A stretch of DNA of 64,000 nt from Perca fluviatilis (GCF_010015445.1 NC_053126.1:7088249-7152248); one strand, 5' to 3'; positions 13,877 to 28,291 are shown, counted from the stretch's first letter. Made by a program: numbers and translations. Notes: generated by a model from the letters alone, not told the origin.

Positions 13877-14549
13877 GGCCCTATTTTAACGATCTAAGCG
13901 CACGGCGTGAAGCGCCTGGCGCAGGTGCGTTTAGGGCGTGTCCAAATCCCCTTTTGCTAGTTTGACGGTGGAAAAAAGGGTCCGTGCACCGGTCACATGG
14001 TTCATAAGGGTTGTACTTAGTGTCTTCATTAATTCATAGGTGTGTTCTGGGCGTAACATGCAATAAACCAATCAGAGTGTCATCTCCCATTCCCTTTAAA
14101 AGCCAGGCGCGTTTGGACCTTGGCGCATTACTATTATAATAGCGGATTTACAGCGTAATATTTTTATTTGTAATCTTTTGCATGTGTGCTGCTGCGCTTC
14201 CCTGTGTGTGTGTAACAAGCATAGTGTGTGCGCGCTGTGCACGAGCCTAGGCGCATTTTACTAATTCCCTGTTAAAATAACAATGAAATGCTGCGCTATT
14301 GACTTTAGATCAGGTTTTTGTTGGTCAATTGCGCGATCACTTCCCGCTGCTTCAAGATAGCAATACGCCAAGAATACACCTGAACACACCTCCCTGTAAG
14401 ACCAGCACGCCCATGGGTGCAAAGATGGGCGCAGGTGCATTTGCTATTTAAATGATGCGGCCACTGGACGGGAAACTGACAACTGCGTCGGTCTTAAACT
14501 AGCAAAGATACTTGCGTCGGGCTTTGTGCTGCGGGTGCAAGATAGGGCC
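13877..14549. mobile_element. Probable non-autonomous DNA transposon (about 673 bp)
   Basis: The left end GGCCCTATTTTAACGATC and right end GGTGCAAGATAGGGCC are short inverted repeats, both flanked by CTGT. The element is GC-richer than its surroundings and rich in GCGC/GGCGC words near both ends. I recall it as a common fish repeat but cannot name the family. Confidence 0.65.
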
Positions 14550-15322
14550 CTGTATGACAAAGCAACAGTGAACCAAGCTTATAATGTCTCTCGTCTTAAA
14601 TTTTTCTGTTTTTTGTTACTCTGACACACTTCAGAAAGAACATTTTGAGAAATGGTAAAGTTGTAACTTATATAAATTATCAGCACAGACAAGTCTCTTT
14701 TCCACATGTGAGACTATTCTACTGAAACTAGTCAACTGACTGCATAGCCTTCCTCTTCCTATCACTCTAAAACTAATAAAAGTGCTTTAACGTTTTATCT
14801 TAAAACAAGGCAGAGAACGGGCAAGAAAAAACAGCTGAGTTTTACATTACATGACTAGCATGGTGTGTTTGTAGTTCCCACAAGGCTAATTGAGTTTTTG
14901 GACCTCAACAAAGGATCTTTCATCCAATCATATTTCATATTAAAAACCTTTTCTTACGTTTCTTATGTTAATTTGCATAAAACACAGGGTGAACCTAGTG
15001 ACTTGAAAACTTTGCAACTCGATAAATGCTCAGTTTAAGCTGAGTTTGATTGATTTATTGATGGGTTTAATATACCATTCCTCTGTCAGCTTAATTATGT
15101 AAATGGAAAACATATCACACTCATCATTCTTTCCCAAAACTCAAAGTACAGAGCAATAAGAGTGACCTTATATTCACTTCGTATTTTCTTTTCCCATAAG
15201 AGATCGGAAACTTAGCAGCTTTGCGGTTTATGCCATATAAATATTCAGGTATGATAATATGGAGGGGTGATTGGTTTTGGGATACTACAGGGAGTGCAGC
15301 ACAGATGGACAAAGACATGCAG

Positions 15323-15327
<5 letters not shown>

Positions 15328-15360
<33 letters not shown>
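15328..15360. repeat. (GT)n microsatellite
   Basis: About 16 units. Confidence 0.97.
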
Positions 15361-15362
<2 letters not shown>

Positions 15363-15500
15363 AGTAAAAGTGTATTTGCATAGAGGGCAGCCACAGATAA
15401 AGAATGTGCATTACAATCTTCAGAATTAAAATTTGGATATATATTGAAATTGGATCTATGCTGGTGGCATCCTTTCACAGAAGCAGGTGTACAGTAAGAG

Positions 15501-15609
<109 letters not shown>

Positions 15610-15905
15610 AATAAATGGCAGTGAAAATGGATGGATAAAAGATGGAAGAAGAGGAAGAAGATAGTGAGAAAGAGGTGATCGGGTTGTCGTCTTCAACTGA
15701 GGGAACACAGCAACATCAATTTAGGAGCTAATTCTCCTCCATTATCTAAAGAAATTGCCAATAAGCTACAGTATGTGAGGGAGAGTGGAGGGATTTGGGT
15801 GTGTGACCATGTGTGCTGTGAGAAAATGTTGTGTGTTAGGGCTTTTAATGTGTGTCTGTGTGTGTATTTGTCTTATAAACAGTTGTTTGTGTGCAGTATG
15901 TGCTC

Positions 15906-15916
15906 TGTGTGTGTGT

Positions 15917-16000
<84 letters not shown>
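15906..16000. repeat. (GT)n microsatellite
   Basis: About 47 units with one A; the equivalent site in copy 1 has under ten units. Confidence 0.98.
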
Positions 16001-16001
<1 letters not shown>

Positions 16002-16082
16002 TGTGCCTATGGTGTATTATGTGTGATTAAAATGTTTTAGTGTGTGCACACTACATGTATGCATGCATGTTATAATTGCCCT

Positions 16083-16084
<2 letters not shown>

Positions 16085-16169
<85 letters not shown>
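16085..16169. repeat. (TG)n microsatellite
   Basis: About 42 units. Confidence 0.98.
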
Positions 16170-16171
<2 letters not shown>

Positions 16172-17718
16172 TCGTCCCATATGGTGGCAGTGTGACTCTA
16201 TGTAAATACAAACTCTACAAAGTTGAAACAGAGAGGAAGGACACCATCTGGCCCAAAGCTCATTTTATGCAACCACAAGGACAAGACCAGTACAAGAGGA
16301 AGAAGACATAAAACCACAGGGTTTCACCCAAATCCAAAAGATGCACAGGACACAAAGACAACAACGGAAGCTCTTTGACATCATAACACGCTGCCCTTTG
16401 GTGACAAAGAATACATACAAGCATACGTGTTTTTTCATTAAACCTTTTACACGTCGTTTTAGGCACTTACCTGATACGTTCAGCTTCCAGGTTACATTTC
16501 ATGACCTCAACGAGGTTCAGTGTCTTATTCAAAGTAATTTTGGTCAGTGTCATTCATAAACTAGCTACAGCACTCTTCTCTGAATTGTGGCGTTTAGCAC
16601 TATAGGCAATGCCCTTTTATCCAAGAAAGTTGTTCAGGGTCATTTGACAGAAAAGCAATCCTCAGGATATTAACTGTCATATGTCGTAAATGATGCCACA
16701 GTGTTCTCTCTGCTGACCTTGCAGAGTGAATTTACCCAGGGAAAACAAATGAATCCACACTCTACTGCACTGCACTGCATGATGCTGCGCCATGATGTAT
16801 TACAGTGGGCTGTGGTGTATTATTCTAAATTGTCATATATCATATAGTCTATAATATAGACTCTTTATAGTCTGTCTAGCCCCACACAGATGGTCACTGT
16901 AGGACACAGTGAGACATCTTCAGGCTGCTAGTGTGCTTTGATGATCATTTTTGAAATTTCTTAGACGTCCTTACTGTATGTCCACATTGCATTTCTATGT
17001 GCTCACTGTTCTCAGCCACATGGCATCGCATTCCATGTTGCAAGAGCAAAAACACGAGACCACAAGTTTTATCACTATCCAATATTATATTAATTCTTTG
17101 GCCAACGATACGGTATCACAAAGTCTGCCACGATAAGATTTCGATTTGATTCAGTTCAGAGGCCTGTGATCGATTTGAGACAATACATATGCTCATTTAA
17201 CACAATCAATTCAGTTACATTTATGAACTCACAAAAAGCAACTAAAATATGATTTGATAATTTTATTACTAAGCTTTTTTTCAGACATTCAAATGAAAAA
17301 CTATATATATAGAGAGTATAAAGTGGGAATTTCAAAATAAAGGCGCATTTTAAACATGTTTAATGATGACGTATTGATATTTTCACTTTGCATCGATGAC
17401 ATTGGATCGTTGATCATTGAATCAATATATCGATCCAGAACATAAAAATAATATGTCAGATGTAATGTAAAAAATGTCAGAGAGCTAAGGCTTTGAGCAA
17501 CGCTGTCCAGGGAGCTAAGATCTGGCTGTTATTCACACAACACAGACCAAAATGCTCATATTCTGTAATATAACTGAATCAGAATCAATGCGGCTTCATT
17601 CGTTATTCTGCTTGTATGCTTGTAGTGTGTGTGTGTCTGTGTGTGTGTGTGTGTTTAGAGACATGACATTACAGATCAGGCTGAAGCATGTGTTTGCCCC
17701 GTGTCTGCCCATGAAATA

Positions 17719-17721
<3 letters not shown>

Positions 17722-17767
<46 letters not shown>
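17722..17767. repeat. (GT)n microsatellite
   Basis: About 23 units. Confidence 0.97.
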
Positions 17768-17769
<2 letters not shown>

Positions 17770-19348
17770 GCAGAGAAATGTTAGCAGCTGTATCGTGATG
17801 CAGATGTCCGCAGACACTGAGGCAGAAAGAGCAGCTCTGAAGGTACCAGCCTCCCACACAAACTCAGGAACCATTAAAATGACACACACGTCACAGGAAC
17901 ACCTTGTTTGTGCATGTGGTTATTATACGTGTGTGTATGTATTTCCGTCTAATATACTGTGTGTACTGTGTGTTTCTCTAAGCCTGTATTAACAAAATGC
18001 ATTGGTGTGTGCGTACACAAAATCGGCCTAAATGAGGAATGTGTGTGCGTGTATGTAAGCATGCGTGTGATTTTCTGTGTACTCATGGCGCAGCTGTGCA
18101 GGTTTAGGGAATCTGTGTGTCGGGTATTCCAGTAATGATTGACCCTCGACTCAGTCTCTCCACATTGACGCATCAGTGTTGCTTTAAACGCCTGTTACCA
18201 TGGAAACAGGCAGCCGGCATACAGGTCTGGTACACAGACAATGGTCTCTCTCTCTCTTTCAGCCACTCTCTCTCCCCACCCCTGCTTCTCCCCCCATCGT
18301 TTACCCAATTTTCTCTCTCACCACATCTTCCCATTCTTTCTGTTTCTTGCCTTGATTTCCATTCATTCACGTCAGTCTTACCTCTCCAAGGTTTCCCCCT
18401 CCTTTCCCCACTCTCCCTCTTTTCATTCATTCTGACGTTTTTACCTCTCTCTCAATTTATTTACGTCAACCTTGCCGCCACGCTCTCACATCTCTGTCTC
18501 TCTCTCCTTTCATCACTCTCTCCACTTGTCACGTCATCCTCTTCCATCTCTTTCCCTTCATCCATCTCTGTCTAACTGTGCTCCATCTCCTTGAATTCCT
18601 CCTATCTCTATCTCCTCTTTCTGTCCATCGTTTCTTTCCTCTAAGCTGTGTGTGTGGATAGAGAGCTCTGTGTGTGTGGATAGAGAGCTCTGGTGCTTTG
18701 TCAAACACACAAATGCTCAGAGAGGTATTCATCATAGCACACAGTTAGAGCACCAATATACTTGTTTTAACTGTATCTTTGCAGACCCATGACAACTACG
18801 CTTATAATAGGGTTCTTGGGAGCATTGGGTGTGTGCATCCTTAAAATTTAATACTACATATCTACATTTAAGCCCATGAACGGGGCAATATATCAGAATC
18901 AAACATGACAACAACAATGCTGGCAAGCTTGGAAGAAAAAACTAATATATGCTGTATATATACATACGTTTTTTTTTTTTCTTGCAGCTACAGCCTGACC
19001 TGGTCTGGCATGACCAGTAGCTCTTGGTGGCTAATGTTAAAAAACTTGAGATCTTTAGATATATATTGCTGTTTAACTCAGATTACTTTGACTTTAGGAT
19101 TATTCTCTACTTGTTCTACTGTAACAATACATTGAAGTATTTACCATTTTCCTGTAATTACAATCTTGGCTGGGTGTCCCCATTATGCTTACTTTGTGCA
19201 AAATTTTGAATTCTCACCGAAATATTCTAGTGTCACCCAGATCACCCAATGATACATTGAGTCCTGTGCAAATACACACCTGTGGCGCATACAGTACATA
19301 GTAGCAGACAACACAGACGTTAGACACACATCAACACCACGGCCTCAC

Positions 19349-19492
19349 CTTGCCGAAGCTGCCCTTGCCCAGCACCATCAGGAAGTTAAAATCAGCCAGC
19401 TTCATGCGATCTTGGTTGCCATTGGAGTCGAACCGGGATGCAGCATTGGCCGCCTTGCCTTCTTTGTTCTTGTCTGGTCCAATCTTAGCTCT
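19349..19492 (-). CDS. prkcb: prkcb exon 9: V3 hinge and kinase glycine loop
   Basis: This 144-nt, phase-0 exon has acceptor CATGCAG and donor GTGAGG. It encodes RAKIGPDKNKEGKAANAASR, FDSNGNQDRMKLADFNFLMV and LGKGSFGK. The first 20 residues are the variable hinge; FDSNGNQDRMKL is close to beta FDNNGNRDRMKL and unlike alpha or gamma. LGKGSFGKV (the V begins exon 10) is the ATP-binding glycine loop of the AGC kinase domain. The hinge is Ala/Lys/Gly-rich and has drifted, as expected for this linker. Confidence 0.96.
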
Positions 19493-21201
19493 CTGCATGA
19501 GAGAACAAGAGAATAGGGGATGATATTAGACGCAGCCTTCAACATTTAAAGAGACTTGAGGCTGTCAGTGGACAAATAAGAGGTTGGAGTTGGCAAATAA
19601 ATGTATATACTAAGATTTAAAAAAATAAAAGTTATAATGGGGCAGCTGGTCATATAGGGCCTTTCAACAGTATTTGTTGAGGGAAGTAAAAGATTTACTT
19701 ATTCATTTTCCCAAACCATATTTGTCTTGACCACTATATGGTATCATAACCAACATATTGGTAGGTATTACCATGACTTTGCACTTTACCTCATGTGACA
19801 ATGAATTGGGTATAAAACAGTGGTGGCTGTTGTTTCAGTATTAAAACATTTCAAGCTTTCAGAGGTTTGCATAATGGCAGATCGTGAGGAAAAGGCCTTG
19901 AAGGGAAAATTAGTTAAACATGCATTTCTTTAGCATGCCGAAAATTGGGGGCCAATAATAACATCCTTTTTTGTGTATCATTAACATGTATGTGAAATGT
20001 GGTCATCATTTGATAAACTCACATTAGTAATGCTACTAATTATCTAGAGCTAGGTCCTATTGCTTATGGCAAATGAGCTAAATATGCCAATGATATCAAA
20101 AGATGTTTGACAGCTGCTTAAAAATGCCACACTTAGAAGGGGGGAAGCATTTTCCTACTGGAGCAAAGTCATCAAAGATCACTACCAACACTACAACATA
20201 CAAAATATATTAGAAGCGACATTTTACAATGAAATAGTAGGCAGAAACCCACATTTCACACGTCAAAGTTATAAACAAACTAGGAAAAGAGAGGACAAAC
20301 TCACATCCAGCCACATTTTAACTGTTAGTGAAATAAATATCACACAGTGCAAAAAAACATACATACTCAACATTGCTGTAATAACAGTTATTGTTTTTTT
20401 TATTTTAAATTTGGGGCATTCTAATACCACAGAGAAAACCTTTTTGTTAGAGAGACAGCAGTGGAAGTGATACATATGTTAAAAGGGGAAAGTTTTTCCA
20501 TTTCATTTATTCTGTGAAGGCACGTCACACTTTCCATAAAAAATATGGCCTCCCTGTGAGTCTGCCACTCTATTCAATCCCTTGTTTCTGTCCTTCAAAC
20601 ACTCACTCTGAGAGTTTTTGTACCATTTCTCTTTTTCCCTTTTCTCTATAATTCATTTCTACTTCATCTTTATAAATGTGGCCTATGTCTGTGACTCTCC
20701 ATTTATTCATGTCTGTCACCACGTCCCTGTCTCTCCGCTATACAACTGTCTCTCTCGCAGTTCATTCCTCTCTGCCTCGACCTTGTCACGCTCTCTCGTC
20801 CTGTCTCTGTTGTAAGAAACTATTTCAACTTATAATCTAATCTATTTATCATCTTATTTTCCACTATGTTAAGCCATGCTTCAATTTAGTCCTAAGACAT
20901 TTACAAAAATGCCTGCACACTCAGAGACAGAGGTGCAGAATAAGTACATCTTATCCTATCTTATCTTAAATTGCTGATCCGCACTGAGGCTCTCTGCACT
21001 TCTTCTGTCCTGTGCAGTCATTTCTCCACTGCTTTGTCTGGAAAATTGTCAGAGTGAAGCATCCAAGTACTCTGCTGCTCCCCACACTGTTTGTTGTGTG
21101 TGTGTGTGTGTGTGTGTGCGCACACAAACGCGTGCGTGTTGCAACCCATGCGGTTCCCAACTCATCAATGGATAAAAGGCTCTATCTGTCTCCATCTGTT
21201 C

Positions 21202-21312
<111 letters not shown>

Positions 21313-22094
21313 GCAGTTGAGGAATTTGTGAGAAGCAGAGCATGCTGAAGGCAGCACTCTCAAAGCCTTCAGAAATCAATGCTGCTCTCTCTGTCTATGT
21401 GTCCAAATATGTTTGTCTGCATTATAAATGGTAAAAAATAAGGATGAATGGCAGCAGCAAAATCAGTTTTTTTTTTAATTCAATTTCTACTTCTCCAAAA
21501 ATAGGTTTAAAGTGAATAACAAGTATTTATGAACCTAATTGGTGACGGGAAATGCATCTGCACATGCATGCATGTGTGTAAGAAAGAGAAAACAGTTACA
21601 AAGTAGGACATGCAAAGGTAAGAGAGAGAAAGGAAAGGAAATAGAGAAACAAAAAGTAAAAATAAAGAAAAGGTGACGTGGAGGAGGACTGAGGGGGAAA
21701 AAAGAAAAAAAATGACAAAGAAAGAGCAGTTTACGGTTTTTCAATGAACTGGAAAAAAAGCATTTTGATCAAAACGTCTTCATTAAAAATGAATTGAAAT
21801 GAGATACAGAAATGTGTCTCAGCTTTAAATGAGGATAAATTCCTTGTAAATCTAGCGCCCTGCTGCTTATCTTCCTCTGAAGTACGCTAGTTTGTCTGGG
21901 TCTGGGTGTGTGCATACGTACAACATGCATTATTTATCACTGTCTGTCACTGACTGTCTTGTGTGATTCTGGATGAGGTGAATGGAGGCATACAGGTAAT
22001 GTTACCAAAGTGAAGTCTCTGTCTGTTTGTCTCTCTGTCTTTCTTTCTCTCTGCCATCTCTCGGAGAGCTACACCCTAGAAGTTGCCTACATGC

Positions 22095-22096
<2 letters not shown>

Positions 22097-22174
<78 letters not shown>
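22097..22174. repeat. (GT)n microsatellite
   Basis: About 39 units. Confidence 0.98.
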
Positions 22175-22176
<2 letters not shown>

Positions 22177-22784
22177 AGTGATAGCTGGCCCCCCGAGAAT
22201 GTGTCTCAGTGAACGTCTGAGGATCGTGACCTTGAGGAGATGGAGGGAAAGAAAAACAGATAAAGAGAGAGAAACACACAGGGGGGCACTGAAGGTGACA
22301 AAGGACATAATAGATAAGTGAAGAAGAGAAAGGAAAGCAAAATAAAGATGGGGGAGGAAGAGAGGAGCGACATGGGAGGACAACATTCTAAACAACAGAT
22401 TCATCCACAGGAAAGTGAGTAAGACACCTACACTGCAACACCCACTGAAGAAGAAATGATTTAGGTCCAAAGGCCGATTATTGATGGTGGGAAATTGTAT
22501 GTATTGTGATTTGTTACAATTTTTAAAATGGATTCTTTTCCCTAGAATCGATATATAAATATTTATTTTTTTTGGACCAATGATTCAACTAAATATTTTC
22601 TGTTTAAACGGTACCGCCGATGGTACATACATCATATCAGCTTCCAGCAAAACAGAGCGAAAGCAGAAAATCCATGTTATGTACTTCTTTACGAATGAAA
22701 TAAATATCAGACTGAATGACTGACTGACTGACGTGATGTGCATTCGTCTTGGAAAACAAATATCACTTTTAATATCACTCATAT

Positions 22785-23045
22785 GTATGGTAAATATGAG
22801 GCTACAACCAGCAGCTGGTTAGCTTAGCTTAGCACAATTGGAAACAGGGAAACAGCTGGACTGACCCTGTTCAACTACCTGCACCTTGTTTTTACACTAC
22901 GGTTTCCACAAACCAGCTATAACATGTTAATTAGTGAGCTTTAGAGGTGCTGGTGGATGGATTTTGTTACCTTTGGACAGAGCCAGGCTAGCTGTTTCCA
23001 GTCTTTATGCTAAGCTAAGCTAACCGACTGCTGGCAATCCTCTTA
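22785..23045. repeat. Fold-back interspersed repeat
   Basis: The left arm (CAGCAGCTGGTTAGCTTAGC) is the reverse complement of the right arm (GCTAAGCTAAGCTAACCGAC then TGCTGG). Together they span about 260 bp. A single arm recurs at 13583-13720. Confidence 0.7.
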
Positions 23046-23267
23046 ACTGCAACTGGAGCTGGGACAGGTGAGAAAAAAAAAGAGCAAAATTGCACCCAAA
23101 CAGCTCCGCTTAACTCCATGATCAACACATTTCAGAACGACGTTCTGCAGTTCAGTGTCAGCAAGACAGAAGGAGAGGAAGGAAAAGAGAAGAAAAAACG
23201 GAGGAAACCCACAGAGCGGGGTTATCCTCTCCACTGCCAAATTTGTGTTAATGAGTGGGCCTACTGG

Positions 23268-23439
<172 letters not shown>

Positions 23440-23545
23440 GTCTGGACCTGCAGTGTGCCAGACCGGATGGTACTATAAGTGTGCCTGCCAACTGCTAACA
23501 GCTCTCCCAGGGAGGATCTCACTCAGACACACACAGATGCATAGT

Positions 23546-23661
<116 letters not shown>

Positions 23662-23760
23662 TCACAACCACCAACACATTCCAACACATGCAGGCACACA
23701 TTTGAAAATGCTTCCACATAGTAACACAAAGAGACTAAAAAGGTGCGGATTCCCACACAC

Positions 23761-23857
23761 CTCGAACTTCTGCCGTAGCTCCTCGTTGCCCTCCTCCCCC
23801 TCTGGAGCAACGGGGACATTGAAGTACTCGCCTTCCTCCTGGGAGAGCAGCTTAAAC
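23761..23857 (-). CDS. prkcb: prkcb exon 8: end of C2 and start of V3 hinge
   Basis: This 97-nt exon encodes (W)[16 protein letters not shown], then [16 protein letters not shown]. It finishes C2 and begins the flexible V3 hinge that links regulatory and catalytic halves and is the usual protease-sensitive site giving a free catalytic fragment. The acceptor is preceded by a pure (CT)n tract that is a microsatellite, and the donor is GTGTGT, weaker than the GTGAGT/GTAAGT donors elsewhere in the gene. [12 protein letters not shown] combines beta-type residues with an alpha-like EEGN. Confidence 0.95.
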
Positions 23858-23859
23858 CT

Positions 23860-23861
<2 letters not shown>

Positions 23862-23900
<39 letters not shown>
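23862..23900. repeat. (GA)n forming the exon 8 pyrimidine tract
   Basis: In the transcript this is (CU)19 ending four nt before the acceptor AG. Confidence 0.97.
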
Positions 23901-23904
<4 letters not shown>

Positions 23905-25115
23905 TTCCAGTCAAATCAATTCCCAATTAGTTTATACAATTTAAGCGTTTAACTGCTTCCATTAGCTGAAGCTGCTGACTGTTAGTGCACCGATTTAAAG
24001 TCCTAAAGAATAATCAGCTGATTATTTAGTAATTCACTCTCCTTCATGGTGATCCAGCAAAGCCTGACAGAGATGGGCCCAAAACACAGCTGAGATGCGT
24101 ATTATTTAACAAAATCAATAGAATATAATTTTTCATATTGGCCCCATTACGCAAGCTCGTACCTCACAGCATCAACATGGTATTTATAGTAAATACCATT
24201 GTGCTGGGTCTTTATGTTTTAGTGACACGTATCTTAACTTTTAACAATTTTCCTTTTATTTTGTTTTTCATCCTCAGAAAATGTGGATCTGTTGGTTGTG
24301 AGCATTTGTATCTGCACCATTCCTGTTTAATTCTCTTTAGTTTATTGACTTTTTGGTGCTATGTAAATAGTTCGCTGTATCGCTGTACGTGGGCAGTGCC
24401 GTCAACAAACAGCAGTTTGAAAAAGTTTTATGTGGCTGCTGTTGACAATCTACCAACCTGAGAGGGAGCTTAACAACCTGATTCAATCAGACATTTGGAC
24501 TTTTGAGTGCTGCTGTCTGTAAGTTACGTTATGTTACCAAATGCACAAGAAATGCTGTCACAAATGTGAATACTTAATGATTTGTCCACGCTCCACGTCT
24601 GAGTCTACACCACCAGTTTTGGCCTTTGATGTAACTTGGAGGGATGCATTCACTGACTTAAATCGGTCCGAGGGGTATTTGTTTCATTCACTTGTTACAT
24701 GACATCAGAAGACATACATTTTCATACATGTATGGGTGTGTTAGAGTCTGTGACTATCATGGCCATCCACATTCACTATTACCCCGCCATGCACTGACAG
24801 TTTGGGAATCATGTGGAGACTTTTCCTCAGAGGAAACATATTGTCAAATGAATATTAGTTCACTCGTCCTTTCCATAGTGGAAACATCTAAAGGAATGAA
24901 AGACTGCAAACAGGTTGCAGTTCTTTCTTTCAGAAAAGCAGCAAATCTGCTGCTGGTTGTTAAGATAAATGACCATATTGTGTTTGGATAGTGATGGAGT
25001 TACTCAGTTTGTGCTACCTACTTCACCTTACTCATATTCTAGAAGGTGAGGAACCTTCAGTCGCCTCTCTGTCAGCAGTGGTTTATATGGTTGACGCTGG
25101 ACGGTGACGGCACGT

Positions 25116-26136
25116 GGCTATGAGTCGCTCATCAGGATCAGGAAATCAACTCAACATTCTGCTGCTGACTCTGCTAGCCTGGGATAGCTAGCCAGCTGGC
25201 CGGTCAAGTTCTCAAATTTAAACACAGAGGAAAAGTATAGGAGTAGTATAAGTATCTGTGGGTGTACTTAAATAATAAGCTGGACTGGTCTAGAAACGCC
25301 GAAGCTGTCTACAAAAAGGGCCAAAGTCTACTCTTTTTCCTCAGGAGGCTGAGGTCACATCTGTCGGACGATGCTGAGGAGGTTCTATCAGTCTGTTGTG
25401 GCCAGTGCTATCTTCTTCGCTGTCACATGCTGGGGCAGTGGGATGAAGGTCGCAGACACCAACAGACTGAACAAACTGATCAGGAGGGCTGGTGATGTCG
25501 TGGGGGAGGAGCTGGACACACTGATGAGCGTGGCTGAGAGGAGGATGCTGTCCAGGCTTCAGTCCATCTTGGATAATGTCTCCCACCCTCTCTACGACAC
25601 ACTGGCCCAGCAGAGGAGCACCTTCAGCAGAAGACTCCTCTCACCAAGATGCACCACAGAGCGCCACAGGAAATCGTTCCTGCCTGTGGTCATTAAACTT
25701 TACAACGCCTCCCTCGGAGAGTCGAACACACCCTCTCTGTAATCTCTCAAACATAGACAATCATTTCTCTTTTTTTATTGCACTATTTGCACATTAACAC
25801 ATTTGATCTTTTATATATTTTTACTGTAAATTGGTTTTTAATATATATGTTAAAGTCTGGATAATATATGTTGTTTGTATATCTGGAGTTGTAAGAAAAA
25901 TAATTTCCCCCTGGGATTATTAAAGTATTTCTGATTCTGATTCTGAAAAGGTGGAGAAGATGGGCTCAAGCTAGCAAGGCCATCTCTGTGGCCATCTCAT
26001 GACTACGAGACGCTCATCAGGATAAGGGAATCACCTCACCAGTCTCCTGCTGACTCTGCTATCCCGAGCTAGCTAGAGGGCTAAGGTTTTCAGATGTAAA
26101 CATCAGAGTAAACACAGAGGAAAAGGTGAAGATGGC
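25116..26136. repeat. Diverged tandem duplication interrupted by the LINE
   Basis: Copy A (25116-25235, resuming after the LINE at 25946) and copy B (about 25997-26136) share CGCTCATCAGGAT, CTGCTGACTCTGCTA, GATAGCTAGC/GAGCTAGCTAG and AAACACAGAGGAAAAG. Copy B is uninterrupted at the LINE site. Confidence 0.75.
25236..25945 (+). pseudogene. 5'-truncated L2/CR1-type LINE: reverse transcriptase C-terminus and 3' UTR
   Basis: The element begins inside ORF2 with YLWVYLNNKLDWSRNAEAVY and KKGQSLLFFLRRLRS. It shifts frame near 25370 and continues as FYQSVVASAIFFAVTCWGSG, RLNKLIRRAGDVVGEELD, SVAERRMLSRLQSI and RKSFLPVVIKLYNASLGE to a stop at 25742. A 3' UTR follows, ending GGGATTATTAAAGTATTTC and (TGATTC)n. 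These are hallmarks of L2-clade non-LTR retrotransposons of fish. Flanking AAAAG (25231-25235 and 25946-25950) is a likely short target duplication. The frameshift and truncation make it inactive. Confidence 0.9.
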
Positions 26137-26913
26137 TATCAACTACGAGCCATGGCTATGATCCCGACTACTACTAAGTTAAAGGAGCTGATAGGATAAT
26201 CCGGAATTATACCTTGTATGATTTAATGTGACACATAAAATGGATTGATTGATTAACATCGGAAAACAATTAATATCATATTAAATAAGATCATTAAAGT
26301 AAGATTATGTCACAAGCTCAACTCTTTTGAACACAATATCAAATACCTCCCATAGAGGGCAATAACATAGAAACATACAGTAGTTTAGCTGCTTTAACAG
26401 CTGTTTGTCCAAGTCCCTCTCACTCTGTTCCTCCGCCTGGCTGCTGGCCAGCAGGTGTGAGGCTTGTGAGCTTCACATGGACGGAGTAGTGGAAAACGCG
26501 CACTTTCACGGGTTCTCTTTGCTCTGAATATCAGCTTTTTAATGGCATCTCTCCACCTCCACCATTCCACCTCAAACGCTGGCATCTCATTAAAAACCCT
26601 GACAGGGCAGCGTCAGCAAAAAGAGAGGAAGAGAGGAAGATAGAGAGATACAGAGACTGAGCTAGAGAGGGAAGGTGGGTGGGTGGGTGGTGGAGAGATA
26701 AAGAAGAAGGGATAAAGAGACGGGGTACAGATGCTTTGGCACAGAGTATCACCAGAATAAAAAGAAGAGCTCCAACTAAAGTATTTCTCCAACAGCGCAG
26801 TAATGAACAAGGTCACCTCCACTCTCCCTCCTCCTCTACCTGTGCTGTTTCTCTGCCTCATGTCTCTCCATTACCTCCCCCCAATTCATTCACCCATCCC
26901 TCCTTTCGTCTCA

Positions 26914-27757
<844 letters not shown>

Positions 27758-27914
27758 AATTTAAATGTCTCATTCCAGGTGGGGTTGAGGCAGCACTTTA
27801 TGGTCTTGGTCTTCTGTTTACTCTCACTGCGGGGATCTGGGATCAGTTTAAGCTTCACGTAGGGGTCTGACAGACCGTTGGGGTCCATAGGAACCAGATT
27901 CCTGCCCTCTCCGA
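27758..27914 (-). CDS. prkcb: prkcb exon 6: C2 domain, first half
   Basis: This 157-nt exon has acceptor CCCCCCAG and donor GTAAGG. It encodes [39 protein letters not shown] and [21 protein letters not shown] supplies the first two Ca2+-coordinating aspartates of the C2 domain (Asp187 and Asp193 in mammalian numbering), and the lysine-rich KQKTKTIK strand is the phosphoinositide/phosphatidylserine-binding patch. The exon therefore encodes half of the Ca2+-dependent membrane-targeting module. PRSESKQ differs from mammalian PKSESKQ by one conservative change. Confidence 0.97.
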
Positions 27915-28291
27915 CTGGGGGGAGAAGGATGTAGAAAAAAGGAAAGAAAGAGGGAGGGTGAAGGTGAGAGAGGAAATTTGATTTCAGGTAAGCATCAGTT
28001 ACAATGACATTTTGTGAACAGAACTGGAAATGGTTCATGTGTGCGAGTGCAGAGCTTGACTTTTAGAATCATAAGTGAAAAAGATTTTCGACAAGCCAAT
28101 TTTTTGATCTCTAAAGTGAAAAAGCCCAAAGTCCACCCCACAGAAAACACTGTTCACAAACTGCTCCAAACAGCTCTATTGTAGTCCAGCCTTTACTTCC
28201 GTGATAAACGTGTGTCAAGTTGTAACACACATTATAATGCTCGCCTAGCTGCTAGCGTGGCACGCCCTAACACTCTGCTTCTGACTGGCTA

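Larger units (their letters stand above)
15616..16185. repeat. Duplicated intronic segment, copy 2
   Basis: This is the second copy of 9898-10355, located in intron 9. It differs by a 9-base deletion (CAATCAGTC between GTC direct repeats), scattered substitutions and much longer TG arrays (15906-16000 and 16085-16169). Confidence 0.9.

Noticed and set aside
17060..17450. AT-rich stretch with ATCGAT words, possible transposon
   Set aside because: It has repeat-like texture but no terminal repeats or target duplication could be defined.
22680..22760. CRISPR-like array of TGACTGACTGAC
   Set aside because: It is a short tetranucleotide run; there are no spacers.
26394..26861. Minus-strand open frames near exon 7
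   Set aside because: They lie wholly inside intron 7, and the true exon frame (26915-27049) is separate.
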